This document shows positions 27,745-36,581 of a stretch of 64,000 nucleotides of DNA, in pieces. This DNA is from Pseudomonas alcaliphila JAB1 (GTDB lineage: Bacteria; Pseudomonadota; Gammaproteobacteria; Pseudomonadales; Pseudomonadaceae). Within the stretch, counting starts at the first letter, position 1. Each line of letters starts with the position of its first letter. The stretch is from NCBI RefSeq assembly GCF_001941865.1, contig NZ_CP016162.1, positions 2,294,001 through 2,358,000 of the forward strand, read 5' to 3'. A program made the translations under genes and the position numbers. Under the pieces are notes generated by a model, which did no database searches, had not been told where the DNA came from, and saw nothing but the letters and a program-made list of their open reading frames with translations.

Positions 27745-28695
27745 ATGCTCAGTCGTACTGCCTCAGACCTGTACTGGATGTCGCGCTACCTGGAGCGTGC
27801 CGAGAACCTGGCGCGCATGCTCGACGTCAGCTATTCGCTGTCACTGATGCCGCAGGACGGCCGTGGCGATGGCCTCGATGAGTTGGCCATGCCGCTGCTG
27901 ATCACCGGCACCCTGGACGACTACCTGGAGCGCCACGGCCCGCTGCACGGCGAGCGCATGCTGCACTTCTTCGCTCTCGACGCCAGCAACCCCGGCAGCA
28001 TCTACTGCTGCTTGCAAGCTGCGCGCAGCAACGCGCATGCGGTGCGCGGACGGATCACCGCCGACATGTGGGAGAACATCAATGCCTCCTGGCTGGAGAT
28101 GCGCGGCATTGCCGAGCAGGGCCTGGGGCGCTACGGCATCAGCCGCTTCTGCGAGTGGGTCAAGGAGCGTTCGCACCTGTTCCGCGGCGCCACCTTCGGC
28201 ACCATCATGCGTGGCGAGGCCTATCGCTTCATCCGCCTGGGCACCTTCATCGAGCGTGCCGACAACACCCTGCGCCTGCTCGATGCGCGCTACGAAATGC
28301 TTGGCGAGGAGATCGACGAGCTGGAGGAGCGCACCGCGCGCAGCTATTACCAATGGAGTGCGCTGCTGCGCGCGTTGTCCTCGTTCGAGGCCTTCGCCGA
28401 GAGCTACCGCGGCTCTCCGCGCACGCGCAAGGTTGCTGAACTGCTGCTGCTACGTCCGGACGTGCCGCGCTCGCTGCGTGCCTGTATGGAAGAACTCAAC
28501 CTGATGCTTTCCGGTCTACCCGGAGAGAACGGTCGCCCGGCACAGCGCCTGGCCGCCGAACTGGATGCGCGGCTGCGCTACACCAGTATCGATGAAGTGC
28601 TCGACGAAGGCCTGCACGCCTGGCTCACCGACTTCATCCTGCTGGTACGCCAGTTGGGCAACACCATCCATACGTCCTACCTGGAGGTCGCATGA
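27745..28695 (+). CDS. Alpha-E domain protein
   Basis: A 316-aa all-helical alpha-E (DUF403) protein starting MLSRTASDLYWMSRYLERAE, the hallmark of the family. It almost always travels with circularly permuted ATP-grasp genes and often with transglutaminase-like genes, and is thought to be a partner or scaffold in the same ligation system. ATG 27745 is 2 bp after the ATP-grasp stop and has a GGAGG site inside that gene's end. It overlaps the following transglutaminase by 4 bp. Confidence 0.93.
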   Translation: MLSRTASDLYWMSRYLERAENLARMLDVSYSLSLMPQDGRGDGLDELAMPLLITGTLDDYLERHGPLHGERMLHFFALDASNPGSIYCCLQAARSNAHAVRGRITADMWENINASWLEMRGIAEQGLGRYGISRFCEWVKERSHLFRGATFGTIMRGEAYRFIRLGTFIERADNTLRLLDARYEMLGEEIDELEERTARSYYQWSALLRALSSFEAFAESYRGSPRTRKVAELLLLRPDVPRSLRACMEELNLMLSGLPGENGRPAQRLAAELDARLRYTSIDEVLDEGLHAWLTDFILLVRQLGNTIHTSYLEVA

Positions 28696-29489
28696 GACTC
28701 TCGATCAGTCACGCCACCACCTATCGTTACGATGATCAGGTACGCGCCAGCATCCAGTACCTGCGCCTGACTCCACACGACAGCGAGCGCCAGCAGGTGC
28801 TCAGCTGGCAGCTCGACCTGCCGCGCCCGGTGCACGCCCAGCTCGACCCCTACGGCAACATCCTGCACGTGCTGACCCTGGACGAGCCGCACGAGTCCAT
28901 CGTCATTGGCGCCCGCGGCCAGGTGGAGATCGACGAAACCTGCGAGGCCGAGCACGAGCGTCAGTCGGCGCTGCCGTTTTTGCGCTTCACCCGCCTGACC
29001 CAGGCCGACGATGCCATCCGTGAATTCGCCGCGCAGCAGAGCAAGGCACGTACGGATCGCAACGGTTTGATCGACCTGATGCATGCGCTCAACGCGCATA
29101 TCGCCTACCAGCCAGGCATCACCGAGGTGGACACCAGTGCCGCCGAGGCCTTCGCCGGTCGTCGTGGCGTCTGCCAGGATCATACCCATGCCTTCCTCGC
29201 CTGCGCGCGCAGTCTCGGTGTGCCGGCGCGCTATGTGTCGGGCTATCTCTACACCGACGATGCCGAGCACCTGGCCAGCCATGCCTGGGCCGAGGCCTGG
29301 GTGGGGGACGCCTGGTACAGCTTCGACGTGACCAATTGCCTGGCGCGCCCGGAGCGGCACCTCAAGCTGGCGGTCGGTCTGGATTACCTCGATGCCTGCC
29401 CAGTGCGTGGCATGCGCCGTGGCGGTGGCTGCGAGCAGATGCATGCGCAGGTACAGGTTGCGCCGCTGCTGCAGGTGCGTCAGCAGTGA
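28692..29489 (+). CDS. Transglutaminase-like cysteine protease family protein
   Basis: A 265-aa protein with the bacterial transglutaminase-like N-terminal domain (MRLSISHATTYRYDDQVRAS) followed by the papain-like core. The catalytic triad is visible: Cys in GRRGVCQDHTHAF, His in SHAWAEAW, Asp in YSFDVTN. Members cleave or transfer on amide bonds, so it may hydrolyse or trim the product of the ATP-grasp partner. There is no signal peptide. The start overlaps the alpha-E stop (ATGA), showing translational coupling. Confidence 0.92.
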   Translation: MRLSISHATTYRYDDQVRASIQYLRLTPHDSERQQVLSWQLDLPRPVHAQLDPYGNILHVLTLDEPHESIVIGARGQVEIDETCEAEHERQSALPFLRFTRLTQADDAIREFAAQQSKARTDRNGLIDLMHALNAHIAYQPGITEVDTSAAEAFAGRRGVCQDHTHAFLACARSLGVPARYVSGYLYTDDAEHLASHAWAEAWVGDAWYSFDVTNCLARPERHLKLAVGLDYLDACPVRGMRRGGGCEQMHAQVQVAPLLQVRQQ

Positions 29490-29509
29490 TGTACCGATAG
29501 GCGCGTGTC

Positions 29510-29573
29510 GTAGGGTGCGCCATTTGCGCACCAGGCGCCTGGTCAAAACGCCGGTGCGCATGGCGCACCCTAC
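29510..29573. repeat. GTAGGGTGCGCC-type palindromic repeat
   Basis: GTAGGGTGCGCCATTTGCGCACC and GGTGCGCATGGCGCACCCTAC form a long inverted repeat between convergent genes. An inner GGCGCCTGG segment adds a second dyad. It may double as a terminator. Confidence 0.7.
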
Positions 29574-29591
29574 CTGAATCGTTCCTGCAGG

Positions 29592-30404
29592 CTAGGTGTC
29601 GTCAGGTTCCGGGGCGTTCTTGCGCTGCGCCATATGCTGCAGGTAGACGATCAGTCGTTCCAGTTCGGCGGGTGGTAGTGCCTGTTCACTGAACCCCGGC
29701 ATGCGCCCCTGCGGCCAGCGTCGCAGGCTTTGTGGGTCACGGATGTACTGGCGCAGGAAGTCGCCGGTGAAGTATTCGGTCGGGCTGTGTGGAATGTTCA
29801 GGTCCGGGCCGAACTCGGAGTCGCCAGCGCCATTAAGTCGATGGCAGGCCATGCAGTTCTTCTGATACGCGGCGAAACCGGCACGGATTTCGGCGCTGGC
29901 ATCCACTGCCGGCAGCAAGGCAGGGAAGCGTTGTTCAACAGTGGCGAGCTGGCGAATCCGGGCGACCTGGAAGGGCCATTGCTCCGGGCCGATCTGGCTG
30001 GCGGCCGGATCGGTCCAGACCAGATAGAAGGGACCGGCGCTGGGCTTATCCTTGGCCAACGGTGGCCAGGGGCATTGCGGATCCTCGATGGCCAGCCACG
30101 CCTTGGCACCCTCGCGAGCCAGCAGGGTGGCGGCCGGCAGTTCGGCAGCAAAGCCGTCGAGGGCCACGGCCTGCAGGTGGTCGCCAGCGGTTAGGCCGTC
30201 CAGCAGGGCGCTTATGGGCACCGCTCGGTAACGCATGGGCCGCTTGTAACTCACGTCTTCGTCTATCTCGATGTCACGTGCCTGCGGATGACTGAGCAAC
30301 TCGCTGGTGCTCCAGTTGCGTTGTCCGCCGCTCAGATGTATCTCGAGCTGCGCAGCCTGCGCTGTGCCGCCCAGAACCAACAGTGCAAGTAGCAGAGCCC
30401 TCAC
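29592..30404 (-). CDS. Periplasmic cytochrome c family protein with N-terminal extra domain
   Basis: A 270-aa exported protein: signal peptide at 1–17 (MRALLLALLVLGGTAQA), a domain of about 125 residues, then a class I cytochrome c domain with CMACH and a probable axial Met in GRMPGF. The N-terminal part looks like a degenerate molybdopterin-oxidoreductase-type fold without obvious cofactor residues; that assignment is tentative. The start codon is GTG at 30404, overlapping the rhodanese stop (GTGA). A periplasmic electron carrier is likely, partner unknown. Confidence 0.8.
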   Translation of the reverse strand: MRALLLALLVLGGTAQAAQLEIHLSGGQRNWSTSELLSHPQARDIEIDEDVSYKRPMRYRAVPISALLDGLTAGDHLQAVALDGFAAELPAATLLAREGAKAWLAIEDPQCPWPPLAKDKPSAGPFYLVWTDPAASQIGPEQWPFQVARIRQLATVEQRFPALLPAVDASAEIRAGFAAYQKNCMACHRLNGAGDSEFGPDLNIPHSPTEYFTGDFLRQYIRDPQSLRRWPQGRMPGFSEQALPPAELERLIVYLQHMAQRKNAPEPDDT

Positions 30405-30760
30405 TCCTCGGCCTCCAGCAGAGGTAGCAGATCGTCATAAGCGCCGGCATTGATCACCTGGCGGTAACCCAGGTTCTCCAGGCTTTGCTTGGCCAGTCCC
30501 GAGCGGCGGCCGCTGCGGCAATAGAGCACCAGGGGACTGTCCTTGTCCGGTGCGATGCTGGCGATCTGTGCAGCGATCTCGTCATGACCGATGCGAATGG
30601 CGCCAGGCAGGGCGCCAGCGGAAAATTCCTCGCTGCTGCGTACGTCGATCAGCAGGCTGTCGGCCCGTTGCAGGGTGGCCAGAGCGGCAGCTTGATCGAT
30701 TTCTTCAGCCTGGGCGCCAAGAAAGGTGAGCAGGCCGCTCAACAAGATGAGAAAACGCAT
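30401..30760 (-). CDS. Periplasmic rhodanese-like sulfurtransferase
   Basis: A 119-aa single-domain rhodanese. Residues 1–18 (MRFLILLSGLLTFLGAQA) are a signal peptide, and the active-site loop is LYCRSGRRSG with catalytic Cys. It resembles PspE-type periplasmic thiosulfate sulfurtransferases. ATG 30760 is chosen because it begins the signal peptide and follows TGGAG; the frame is open upstream. It is translationally coupled to the cytochrome gene, suggesting the two act together, perhaps in periplasmic sulfur redox chemistry. Confidence 0.85.
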   Translation of the reverse strand: MRFLILLSGLLTFLGAQAEEIDQAAALATLQRADSLLIDVRSSEEFSAGALPGAIRIGHDEIAAQIASIAPDKDSPLVLYCRSGRRSGLAKQSLENLGYRQVINAGAYDDLLPLLEAEE

Positions 30761-30884
30761 GTCCGGCTCCAGGGCAGGGGGCTTTTGCCTATCTTTGCCC
30801 GAAGTCAGCACGCCGTCCACAAGCAAGCGCCCGCCCTGTACTGAGCGCACCACGGCGTCGGCACAGCAGCGGGGAAGTATAAAG

Positions 30885-30980
30885 TCAGCTGACCAGACGG
30901 GTCAGATTGGGAAGGATCAGGATGATTGCCGTGGCGAAAAGTATTACGCCAGCCTGGCGATATTTCGGCTGTTTGAACAT
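30885..30980 (-). CDS. Small single-helix membrane protein (31 aa)
   Basis: A 31-codon frame starting MFKQPKYRQAGVILFATAII and ending NLTRLVS. It has a short basic N-terminus followed by one hydrophobic helix. A purine-rich AAAAGG lies upstream of ATG 30980. The composition is what a tiny inner-membrane protein looks like and very unlike the surrounding noncoding DNA. I cannot name a function. It lies upstream of the rhodanese on the same strand. Confidence 0.55.
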   Translation of the reverse strand: MFKQPKYRQAGVILFATAIILILPNLTRLVS

Positions 30981-31438
30981 GGCTGCATGCCTTTTGTTGT
31001 TATGGGGGTGGCACCGGGAGCCTGCATCACCATGCGGCAGGCTGCTGTGTCACACCTGGGCGTTGCTTTGATTGCCCGCCCCGGCATGACCCGGCGACGG
31101 TTCCCTGCACCCGTTTTTCGATACAGGCACAGGAGTAACTCTAGGGCTGGCGTCACAGTTTCCTTAGATGGTTTGGTTGCTAACGAAGTGCTGTTAGGAA
31201 GCTGGGGCTATGTGCGACGTCCTCCAGAACAATGCAGGCCTTGAGGCAGACAGCTTGCTCGCCCTTGTAACTGCCAGTTCGAGCAAACGACCGTTCGTCT
31301 GAGCTCAGCGGTCAATGGTACTGAGCGCTTAGGTCATTGAGCGCTGATGTACCAGCGCTATGGTAGTCAGGCTCAATAAGAACAGGCGCGGCCGGTTTGT
31401 GATGTTCCGCCAGCGCCGTATCAGTCTCCGAGGACGCC
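30981..31438. other. Intergenic region upstream of the thiolase gene
   Basis: About 460 bp with no convincing gene. It must hold the promoter of the thiolase/FadB-like operon. Features seen are the PsrA-like dyad (31284–31297) and a direct repeat of TGAGCGCT at about 31323 and 31339. Confidence 0.5.
31284..31297. promoter_or_regulatory. PsrA-like dyad upstream of the beta-oxidation genes
   Basis: CAAACGACCGTTCG loosely fits the PsrA pattern G/CAAAC-N4-GTTTG/C but has a mismatch in the right half. PsrA represses beta-oxidation genes in Pseudomonas, so position makes it worth noting. Confidence 0.25.
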
Positions 31439-32644
31439 ATGACCGAAGCATATATTTTCGATGCGGTGCGCACACCGCGTGGCAAGGGCAAGAAGGACGG
31501 CGCGCTGTACAGCGTCAAGCCGGTTCAGCTGATTGCCGGCCTGCTCAATGCCCTGCAAACGCGCAACGATCTGGATACCAGCCAGGTGGACGACATCGTG
31601 CTGGGCTGCGTGACGCCCGTGGGCGATCAGGGCGCCGATATCGCCAAGACCGCCGCCATGGTCGCGGACTGGGACGTCAGCGTCGCCGGCGTGCAGCTCA
31701 ACCGCTTCTGCGCCTCGGGCCTGGAGGCGGTGAACCTGGGCGCGATGAAGGTGCGCTCCGGCTTCGAGGATCTGGTGGTGGTCGGTGGCGTGGAGTCCAT
31801 GTCGCGCGTGCCCATGGGCTCGGACGGCGGCGCCTGGGTCATGGACCCGGAAACCAACATCCACACCAATTTCGTCCCGCAGGGTATCGGTGCCGACCTG
31901 ATCGCCACCCTGGAGGATTTCAGCCGCGCTGATGTCGATGCCTTCGCCCTGCGCTCGCAGCACAAGGCGGCGCGCGCCAGCGCTGATGGCTCGTTCGCCA
32001 AGTCGCTGGTGCCGGTGACCGACCAGAACGGCATCGTGCTGCTTGACCATGACGAGTTCATCCGTGGCGATTCGACCCTGGAAGGCCTCGGCAAGCTCAA
32101 GCCGAGCTTCGAGATGATGGGGCAGATGGGCTTCGACTCCACTGCACTGCGCGTCTACAGCCATGTCGAGCGCATCGAGCACGTACACACGCCGGGCAAC
32201 AGCTCCGGCATCGTCGATGGTGCGGCGCTGATGCTGATCGGCTCGGCGGCCAAGGGCAAGGAGCTGGGCCTGAAGCCGCGCGCGCGCATCGTCGTCACGG
32301 CGGTGACCAGCACCGACCCGACCATCATGCTCACCGGCCCTGCTCCTGCCACGCGTAAGGCGCTGGCCAAGGCGGGACTCTCCATCGACGACATCGACCT
32401 GTTCGAGGTCAACGAGGCTTTTGCCTCCGTTGTCATGAAGTTTATGAAGGACATGGGCGTGAGCGAGGACAAGGTCAACGTCAACGGCGGTTCCATCGCC
32501 ATGGGCCACCCGCTGGGCGCCACCGGCTGCGCCATCCTCGGCACGTTGCTCGATGAACTGGAGAAGCGCCAGTTGCGCTACGGCCTTGCCACCCTCTGCG
32601 TGGGCGGCGGCATGGGCATCGCCACCATCATCGAACGAATCTGA
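31439..32644 (+). CDS. Acetyl-CoA C-acyltransferase (thiolase), FadA-like
   Basis: A 401-aa thiolase with active-site Cys in [12 protein letters not shown] (about 91), GHPLGATG and CVGGGMG motifs. It cleaves 3-ketoacyl-CoA with CoA, the last step of beta-oxidation, or runs in reverse. The ATG at 31439 overlaps an AGGACG purine stretch. It precedes by 87 bp a FadB-like multifunctional enzyme, so the two form a beta-oxidation complex distinct from the classical fadBA. It matches the PA1736-type gene as I recall it. Confidence 0.93.
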   Translation: MTEAYIFDAVRTPRGKGKKDGALYSVKPVQLIAGLLNALQTRNDLDTSQVDDIVLGCVTPVGDQGADIAKTAAMVADWDVSVAGVQLNRFCASGLEAVNLGAMKVRSGFEDLVVVGGVESMSRVPMGSDGGAWVMDPETNIHTNFVPQGIGADLIATLEDFSRADVDAFALRSQHKAARASADGSFAKSLVPVTDQNGIVLLDHDEFIRGDSTLEGLGKLKPSFEMMGQMGFDSTALRVYSHVERIEHVHTPGNSSGIVDGAALMLIGSAAKGKELGLKPRARIVVTAVTSTDPTIMLTGPAPATRKALAKAGLSIDDIDLFEVNEAFASVVMKFMKDMGVSEDKVNVNGGSIAMGHPLGATGCAILGTLLDELEKRQLRYGLATLCVGGGMGIATIIERI

Positions 32645-32651
32645 TCGGTAC

Positions 32652-32697
32652 GGGTGAAACCCGCCATTCGTGTGCTGGCGGGCTGCACCCGCCCTAC
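32652..32697. repeat. GTAGGGCGGGTGCA-type palindromic repeat (inverted orientation)
   Basis: GGGTGAAACCCGCC and GGCGGGCTGCACCCGCCCTAC form an inverted repeat within the thiolase/FadB-like gap. It is the same family as the one at 62561. Confidence 0.65.
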
Positions 32698-32731
32698 GCA
32701 GCTCCCACAGCTTTGGGAAGAGAATACAAAA

Positions 32732-34876
32732 ATGACTGACGCCATCCGTTACGAAAAAGGCCAGGACAATATCGTCGTCCTGACCATGGACATGCCCGGC
32801 CAGAGTGCCAATACCATGAACGCGGTGTACCGCGAGGCCATGGGCCAGATCGTCGACCGCCTGGAGGCGGAAAAGGACTCGATCGCCGGGGTGATCGTCA
32901 CCTCGGTGAAGAAGACCTTCTTCGCTGGCGGCGACCTCAATGAACTGATCAAGGTCACCCAGGCCGAGGCCCAGGGCTTCTACGAGATGATCCTGAGAAT
33001 CAAGGGCCAGCTGCGCCGCCTGGAAACCCTCGGCAAGCCGGTGGTCGCAGCCATCAACGGTGCGGCGCTGGGCGGCGGTTGGGAAATCGCCCTGGCCTGC
33101 CACCACCGCATCGCGCTGAACGAGAGCCACGTCCAGCTCGGCCTGCCGGAAGTCACCCTCGGCCTGCTGCCGGGCGGCGGCGGTGTGGTGCGCATGGTGC
33201 GCCTGCTTGGCCTGGAAAAGGCCCTGCCGTACCTGGCTGAGGGTAAGAAGGTACGCCCGGACGCTGCGCTCAAGGCCGGCCTGATCCACGATCTGGCCAG
33301 CGACCGTGAGGAGATGCTGGCCAAAGCGCGTGCCTGGATCGCCGCCAACCCGGTGGCCAAGCAGCCGTGGGACGTGCAGGGCTACAAGATTCCCGGCGGC
33401 ACGCCGAGTTCGCCCAACGTGGCGCAGATGCTGGCCATCGCCCCGAGCGTGCTACGCGACAAGACCAAGGGCTGCTTCCCGGCGCCGGAGAAGATCATGT
33501 GCGCGGCCGTAGAAGGCGCGCAGGTCGATTTCGACACCGCGCAGATCATCGAGGCGCGCTACTTTACCGAGCTGACCTGCGGCCAGGTGGCGAAGAACAT
33601 GATCGGCACCTTCTGGTTCCAACTGAACGAGATCAACGCCGGCGGCTCGCGCCCACAGGGCTATCCGAAAATCCAGACGAAGAAGGTTGGCGTGCTTGGT
33701 GCCGGCATGATGGGCGCCGGCATTGCCTACGTTTCGGCGGCCGCCGGCATCGAAGTGGTACTCAAGGATGTGTCCCTCGACGCGGCCGAGAAGGGCAAGG
33801 CCTACTCGGCCAAGCTGCTGGACAAGAAAGTCGGCAAAGGCCACATGACGGCCGAGCAGCGCGAAGCCTTCCTGGCGCTGATCAAAGCGACCGACAGCGA
33901 GGCGGATTTTGCCGGCTGCGACCTGATCATCGAAGCCGTGTTCGAGGATCGTGCGCTCAAGGGCAAGGTCACCGCTGCCGCCGAGGCCGCTGCGCTGAGC
34001 GACGCGGTCATCGCCTCCAACACCTCGACGCTGCCGATCTCCGGCCTGGCGACTGCCGTGGCCAAACCGGAGAAATTCATCGGCCTGCATTTCTTCAGCC
34101 CGGTGGACAAGATGCCGCTGGTGGAGATCATCCGCGGCGAGAAGACCAGTGACGAGACGCTGGCGCGTGGCTTCGACTACGTCATGCAGATCAAGAAGAC
34201 CCCCATCGTGGTCAACGACAGCCGCGGCTTCTTCACCTCGCGGGTATTCGGCACCTTCACCAATGAGGGCCTGGCCATGCTCGGTGAAGGCGTCAGCGCG
34301 GCGATGATCGAGAACGAAGCGCGCAAGGCCGGCATGCCGGTCGGCCCGCTGGCGATCAGCGACGAAGTGTCGATGAGCCTGATGAATCACATCCGCCAGC
34401 AGACCATCAAGGATCTGGCGGCCGAGGGCAAATCCATCCCCGAGCACCCGGCCTTTGCCGTGATCGATCTGATGCTCAATGAGCACAAGCGTCCGGGCAA
34501 GGCGGCCGGGAGTGGTTTCTACGATTACCCGGCGGGTGGCAAGAAGCACCTGTGGCCCGAGCTCAAGGCGCGCTTCGAGAAAGCCGATGCGCAGATTTCG
34601 CAGGAGGACGTGCGCGACCGCATCCTGTTCATCCAGGCCATCGAGACGGTGCGCTGCGTGGAAGAGGGCGTACTCAAGTCGGTGGCCGACGCCAATATCG
34701 GCTCGATCTTTGGCATCGGCTTCGCCGCCTGGACTGGCGGTGCGCTGCAGTTCATCAACCAGTACGGGGTGAAGGATTTCGTCGCCCGTGCGCAGTACCT
34801 GGCCGAGCAGTACGGCGAGCGTTTCCTGCCGCCAGCGTTGTTGCTGGAGAAGGCGGCCAAGGGCGAGATGTTTTAA
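32732..34876 (+). CDS. 3-hydroxyacyl-CoA dehydrogenase/enoyl-CoA hydratase (FadB/FadJ-like)
   Basis: A 714-aa bifunctional enzyme. The crotonase domain (about 1–190) has the oxyanion-hole motif AALGGGWEIAL and LPEVTLGLLPGGGG. The NAD-binding dehydrogenase domain begins at GVLGAGMMGAGIAYVSA (about 320), with SNTSTLPISGLA and HFFSPVDKMPLVEII following. It hydrates enoyl-CoA and oxidises 3-hydroxyacyl-CoA. ATG 32732 (MTDAIRYEKGQ) is used. It pairs with the upstream thiolase. Confidence 0.94.
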   Translation: MTDAIRYEKGQDNIVVLTMDMPGQSANTMNAVYREAMGQIVDRLEAEKDSIAGVIVTSVKKTFFAGGDLNELIKVTQAEAQGFYEMILRIKGQLRRLETLGKPVVAAINGAALGGGWEIALACHHRIALNESHVQLGLPEVTLGLLPGGGGVVRMVRLLGLEKALPYLAEGKKVRPDAALKAGLIHDLASDREEMLAKARAWIAANPVAKQPWDVQGYKIPGGTPSSPNVAQMLAIAPSVLRDKTKGCFPAPEKIMCAAVEGAQVDFDTAQIIEARYFTELTCGQVAKNMIGTFWFQLNEINAGGSRPQGYPKIQTKKVGVLGAGMMGAGIAYVSAAAGIEVVLKDVSLDAAEKGKAYSAKLLDKKVGKGHMTAEQREAFLALIKATDSEADFAGCDLIIEAVFEDRALKGKVTAAAEAAALSDAVIASNTSTLPISGLATAVAKPEKFIGLHFFSPVDKMPLVEIIRGEKTSDETLARGFDYVMQIKKTPIVVNDSRGFFTSRVFGTFTNEGLAMLGEGVSAAMIENEARKAGMPVGPLAISDEVSMSLMNHIRQQTIKDLAAEGKSIPEHPAFAVIDLMLNEHKRPGKAAGSGFYDYPAGGKKHLWPELKARFEKADAQISQEDVRDRILFIQAIETVRCVEEGVLKSVADANIGSIFGIGFAAWTGGALQFINQYGVKDFVARAQYLAEQYGERFLPPALLLEKAAKGEMF

Positions 34877-34894
34877 CAGGAGGGGCGCCGAACC

Positions 34895-34969
34895 TGTAGG
34901 AGCGGTGCCCCGCCGCGAACCTGGGCGGCGGGTGCTCGCAAAGCTTCGCCCCGGGGCGGGGCTCCCACG
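34895..34969. repeat. TGTAGGAGCGG-type palindromic repeat
   Basis: TGTAGGAGCGGTGCCCCGCCGC at the left and GGGGCGGGGCTCCCACG at the right, with inner GGCGGG/CTCGC segments, form an extended imperfect inverted repeat after the FadB-like gene. Confidence 0.65.
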
Positions 34970-35038
34970 AAAGAAAGCTGTGGGCGTTTTATCTGGTTGG
35001 GACAAGCCCGGCAGGGCGAGTTTCCTCGGTGGCGTGAG

Positions 35039-35305
35039 TCAGTCTTCCAACTGGTCGCGGATCACCTGGCCACTCCTGCCGTCGATGCGAAACTCGTAGA
35101 GGCGGCCATCCTGTTTCAGACCTTCGCCTTCCCAGTAGCCATCATTGTCGGCCTCGATCTTGTGCAGTTCGGTGTAGCCGGCTGCACGGGCCTTGCTCAG
35201 GGCGTCCTCGATGCTGATCCAGTCGCTGCCGGGACGATCCGCCAGGGCGTTGCCGGCCAGCAGCAGGCTGCCGGCGAGCAGGGTGAGCAGGTTGCGTGTG
35301 TGCAT
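35039..35305 (-). CDS. Periplasmic PepSY-domain protein
   Basis: An 88-aa exported protein: signal peptide about 1–22 (ending GNALA) and one PepSY domain (WISIEDALSKARAAGYTELHKI ... GRLYEFRIDGRSGQVIRDQ). PepSY domains bind or inhibit proteins and peptides in the envelope. ATG 35305 gives a clean signal peptide. No partner is evident beside it, as the next minus-strand genes are separated and unrelated. Confidence 0.85.
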   Translation of the reverse strand: MHTRNLLTLLAGSLLLAGNALADRPGSDWISIEDALSKARAAGYTELHKIEADNDGYWEGEGLKQDGRLYEFRIDGRSGQVIRDQLED

Positions 35306-35361
35306 CGTGCGGTTTCCTCTGTCCGTGGAAGATACCCGGAGGAGTCTAGACCATCGTGACT

Positions 35362-35562
35362 TCACGCCGCCTGGCACCATCCCTGGCGAATGCACACGGC
35401 CTCGTGGATCGCCAGCATCTCGCTGTGCCGGGTAGGCATGCGCAGGGTCAGCATGCTGCCATCATCGAGCTGCAGGGCGGCTTCGCTCTCGAACTGCAGG
35501 TGGTGCCCGTCGAATTGGGCATAGGTGACGCCGTAGGCATCCAGGCTGAGTTGGCTGTGCAT
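35362..35562 (-). CDS. Small protein of unknown function (66 aa)
   Basis: A 66-aa frame starting MHSQLSLDAYGVTYAQFDGH and ending RQGWCQAA. It has a TGAGG site about 9 nt ahead of the ATG, alternating hydrophobic/polar residues suggesting a small beta-rich soluble domain, and two Cys near the end. I do not recognise it. It lies 10 bp after another small frame (35573–35674) on the same strand. Confidence 0.55.
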   Translation of the reverse strand: MHSQLSLDAYGVTYAQFDGHHLQFESEAALQLDDGSMLTLRMPTRHSEMLAIHEAVCIRQGWCQAA

Positions 35563-35572
35563 GGCGGCGGCC

Positions 35573-35674
35573 TCAGCGAACGCTAGGTTTGTCCGTTGGA
35601 GCGGGGCGGGGGGCGCTGCTGCCGTGATAGGCGGTGGCGGCGAACAGGCTGGCGAGGGCGGCGTAACGGCTCAT
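35573..35674 (-). CDS. Possible tiny exported/membrane peptide (33 aa)
   Basis: A 33-codon frame starting MSRYAALASLFAATAYHGSS with an AAGGA site 7 nt upstream. Residues 4–15 are hydrophobic and Ala-rich, followed by a Pro-rich tail. It ends 10 bp before the 66-aa gene, so the two could be one transcript. Size and simple composition keep this tentative. Confidence 0.4.
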   Translation of the reverse strand: MSRYAALASLFAATAYHGSSAPRPAPTDKPSVR

Positions 35675-35894
35675 GGCATTGTCCTTCTGGGCGAGTGGGC
35701 AGGGGCCCGATGCCGCGATCATCCGGCAGGCGCGCGGACGACAGAAGTCAAAGGCATTTATGGTGACTATCGAGTGCGCTGATAAATCCGCACACGAAGA
35801 AGGCGGAAGTTATAAGTTGCGTGGGGAAGTTGTGCGAAGGCAGGCGCTATATATAAGGCCAAAGTTGCTGCGAGTGGTAACTTTATAAGTGAAG

Positions 35895-35912
35895 GCGAAC
35901 ATCCCTGTTCGC
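35895..35912 (-). terminator. Terminator of the 219-aa membrane protein gene
   Basis: GCGAACA and TGTTCGC form a 7-bp stem with a 4-nt loop, 10 bp downstream of the gene, followed on the minus strand by a weak pyrimidine tail. Confidence 0.55.
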
Positions 35913-35921
35913 ACTTTTCTA

Positions 35922-36581
35922 TCAGCGGGTGGCCAGGGCGTAGTTGCTCTGCATCCAGCTCTGGTGATGCTCTTCGCTGCGGCTCATCGACCACTTGGTC
36001 AGGGCCAGCATGGCCAGGGCGCCGCCAACGATCATCACCGGGTAGGCGGCCATCAGCTCGACCAGCGAATATTTCCAGGCCAGCGGGCGGCCAACGCCGA
36101 GCAGGGCGGCGTAGAACCAGGACACACCGGACAGCGCGCCGGAGAAGATCGCCAGGTTACGCATGCTCACCGGCAGCTTGAGCAGCGAGCCGGTCTTCTG
36201 CAGGGCCGGCAGTACCAGGTTGTGCAGCACCACGCCGTTGATGGTCAGCAGTACGACAATGCTGATCTTGGCTTGCAGCTTGGGGTTGAGGAAGTACTGC
36301 ATGCCGGCGCTGGAAGCGTCCAGGGCGATGATGGCGATGCCGCTGATCCAGAGGACGAGGAGCGAGAAGCCCACCACGTTCTTCAGATGTTCCAGGTGTT
36401 CGCTGCACTGCTTGGCGCCTTCGCCCTTGAGTAGTTGCTTGACCATGGCGATGTCGCTGGTCAGCACCAGCCCGATTGCCACGCAGCAGGCGATCAGGTG
36501 AACGTAGACTATCCCTAGACGCATCAGCTCCATGGTTTCCTTTTGCTGCAATGCCGAAATCAGAAAAGTGTAAAGATCCAT
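35922..36581 (-). CDS. Integral membrane protein, unknown function (219 aa)
   Basis: A 219-aa polytopic protein with about five to six hydrophobic helices (for example YVHLIACCVAIGLVLTSDIA, FSLLVLWISGIAIIALDA, ISIVVLLTINGVVLHNLVLP). It has scattered His residues in helices, reminiscent of small redox-related membrane families, but I cannot assign it. ATG 36581 (MDLYTFLIS) follows GAGGTAC; the longer upstream frame is not supported. The flanking DNA to 37192 is gene-free. Confidence 0.75.
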   Translation of the reverse strand: MDLYTFLISALQQKETMELMRLGIVYVHLIACCVAIGLVLTSDIAMVKQLLKGEGAKQCSEHLEHLKNVVGFSLLVLWISGIAIIALDASSAGMQYFLNPKLQAKISIVVLLTINGVVLHNLVLPALQKTGSLLKLPVSMRNLAIFSGALSGVSWFYAALLGVGRPLAWKYSLVELMAAYPVMIVGGALAMLALTKWSMSRSEEHHQSWMQSNYALATR

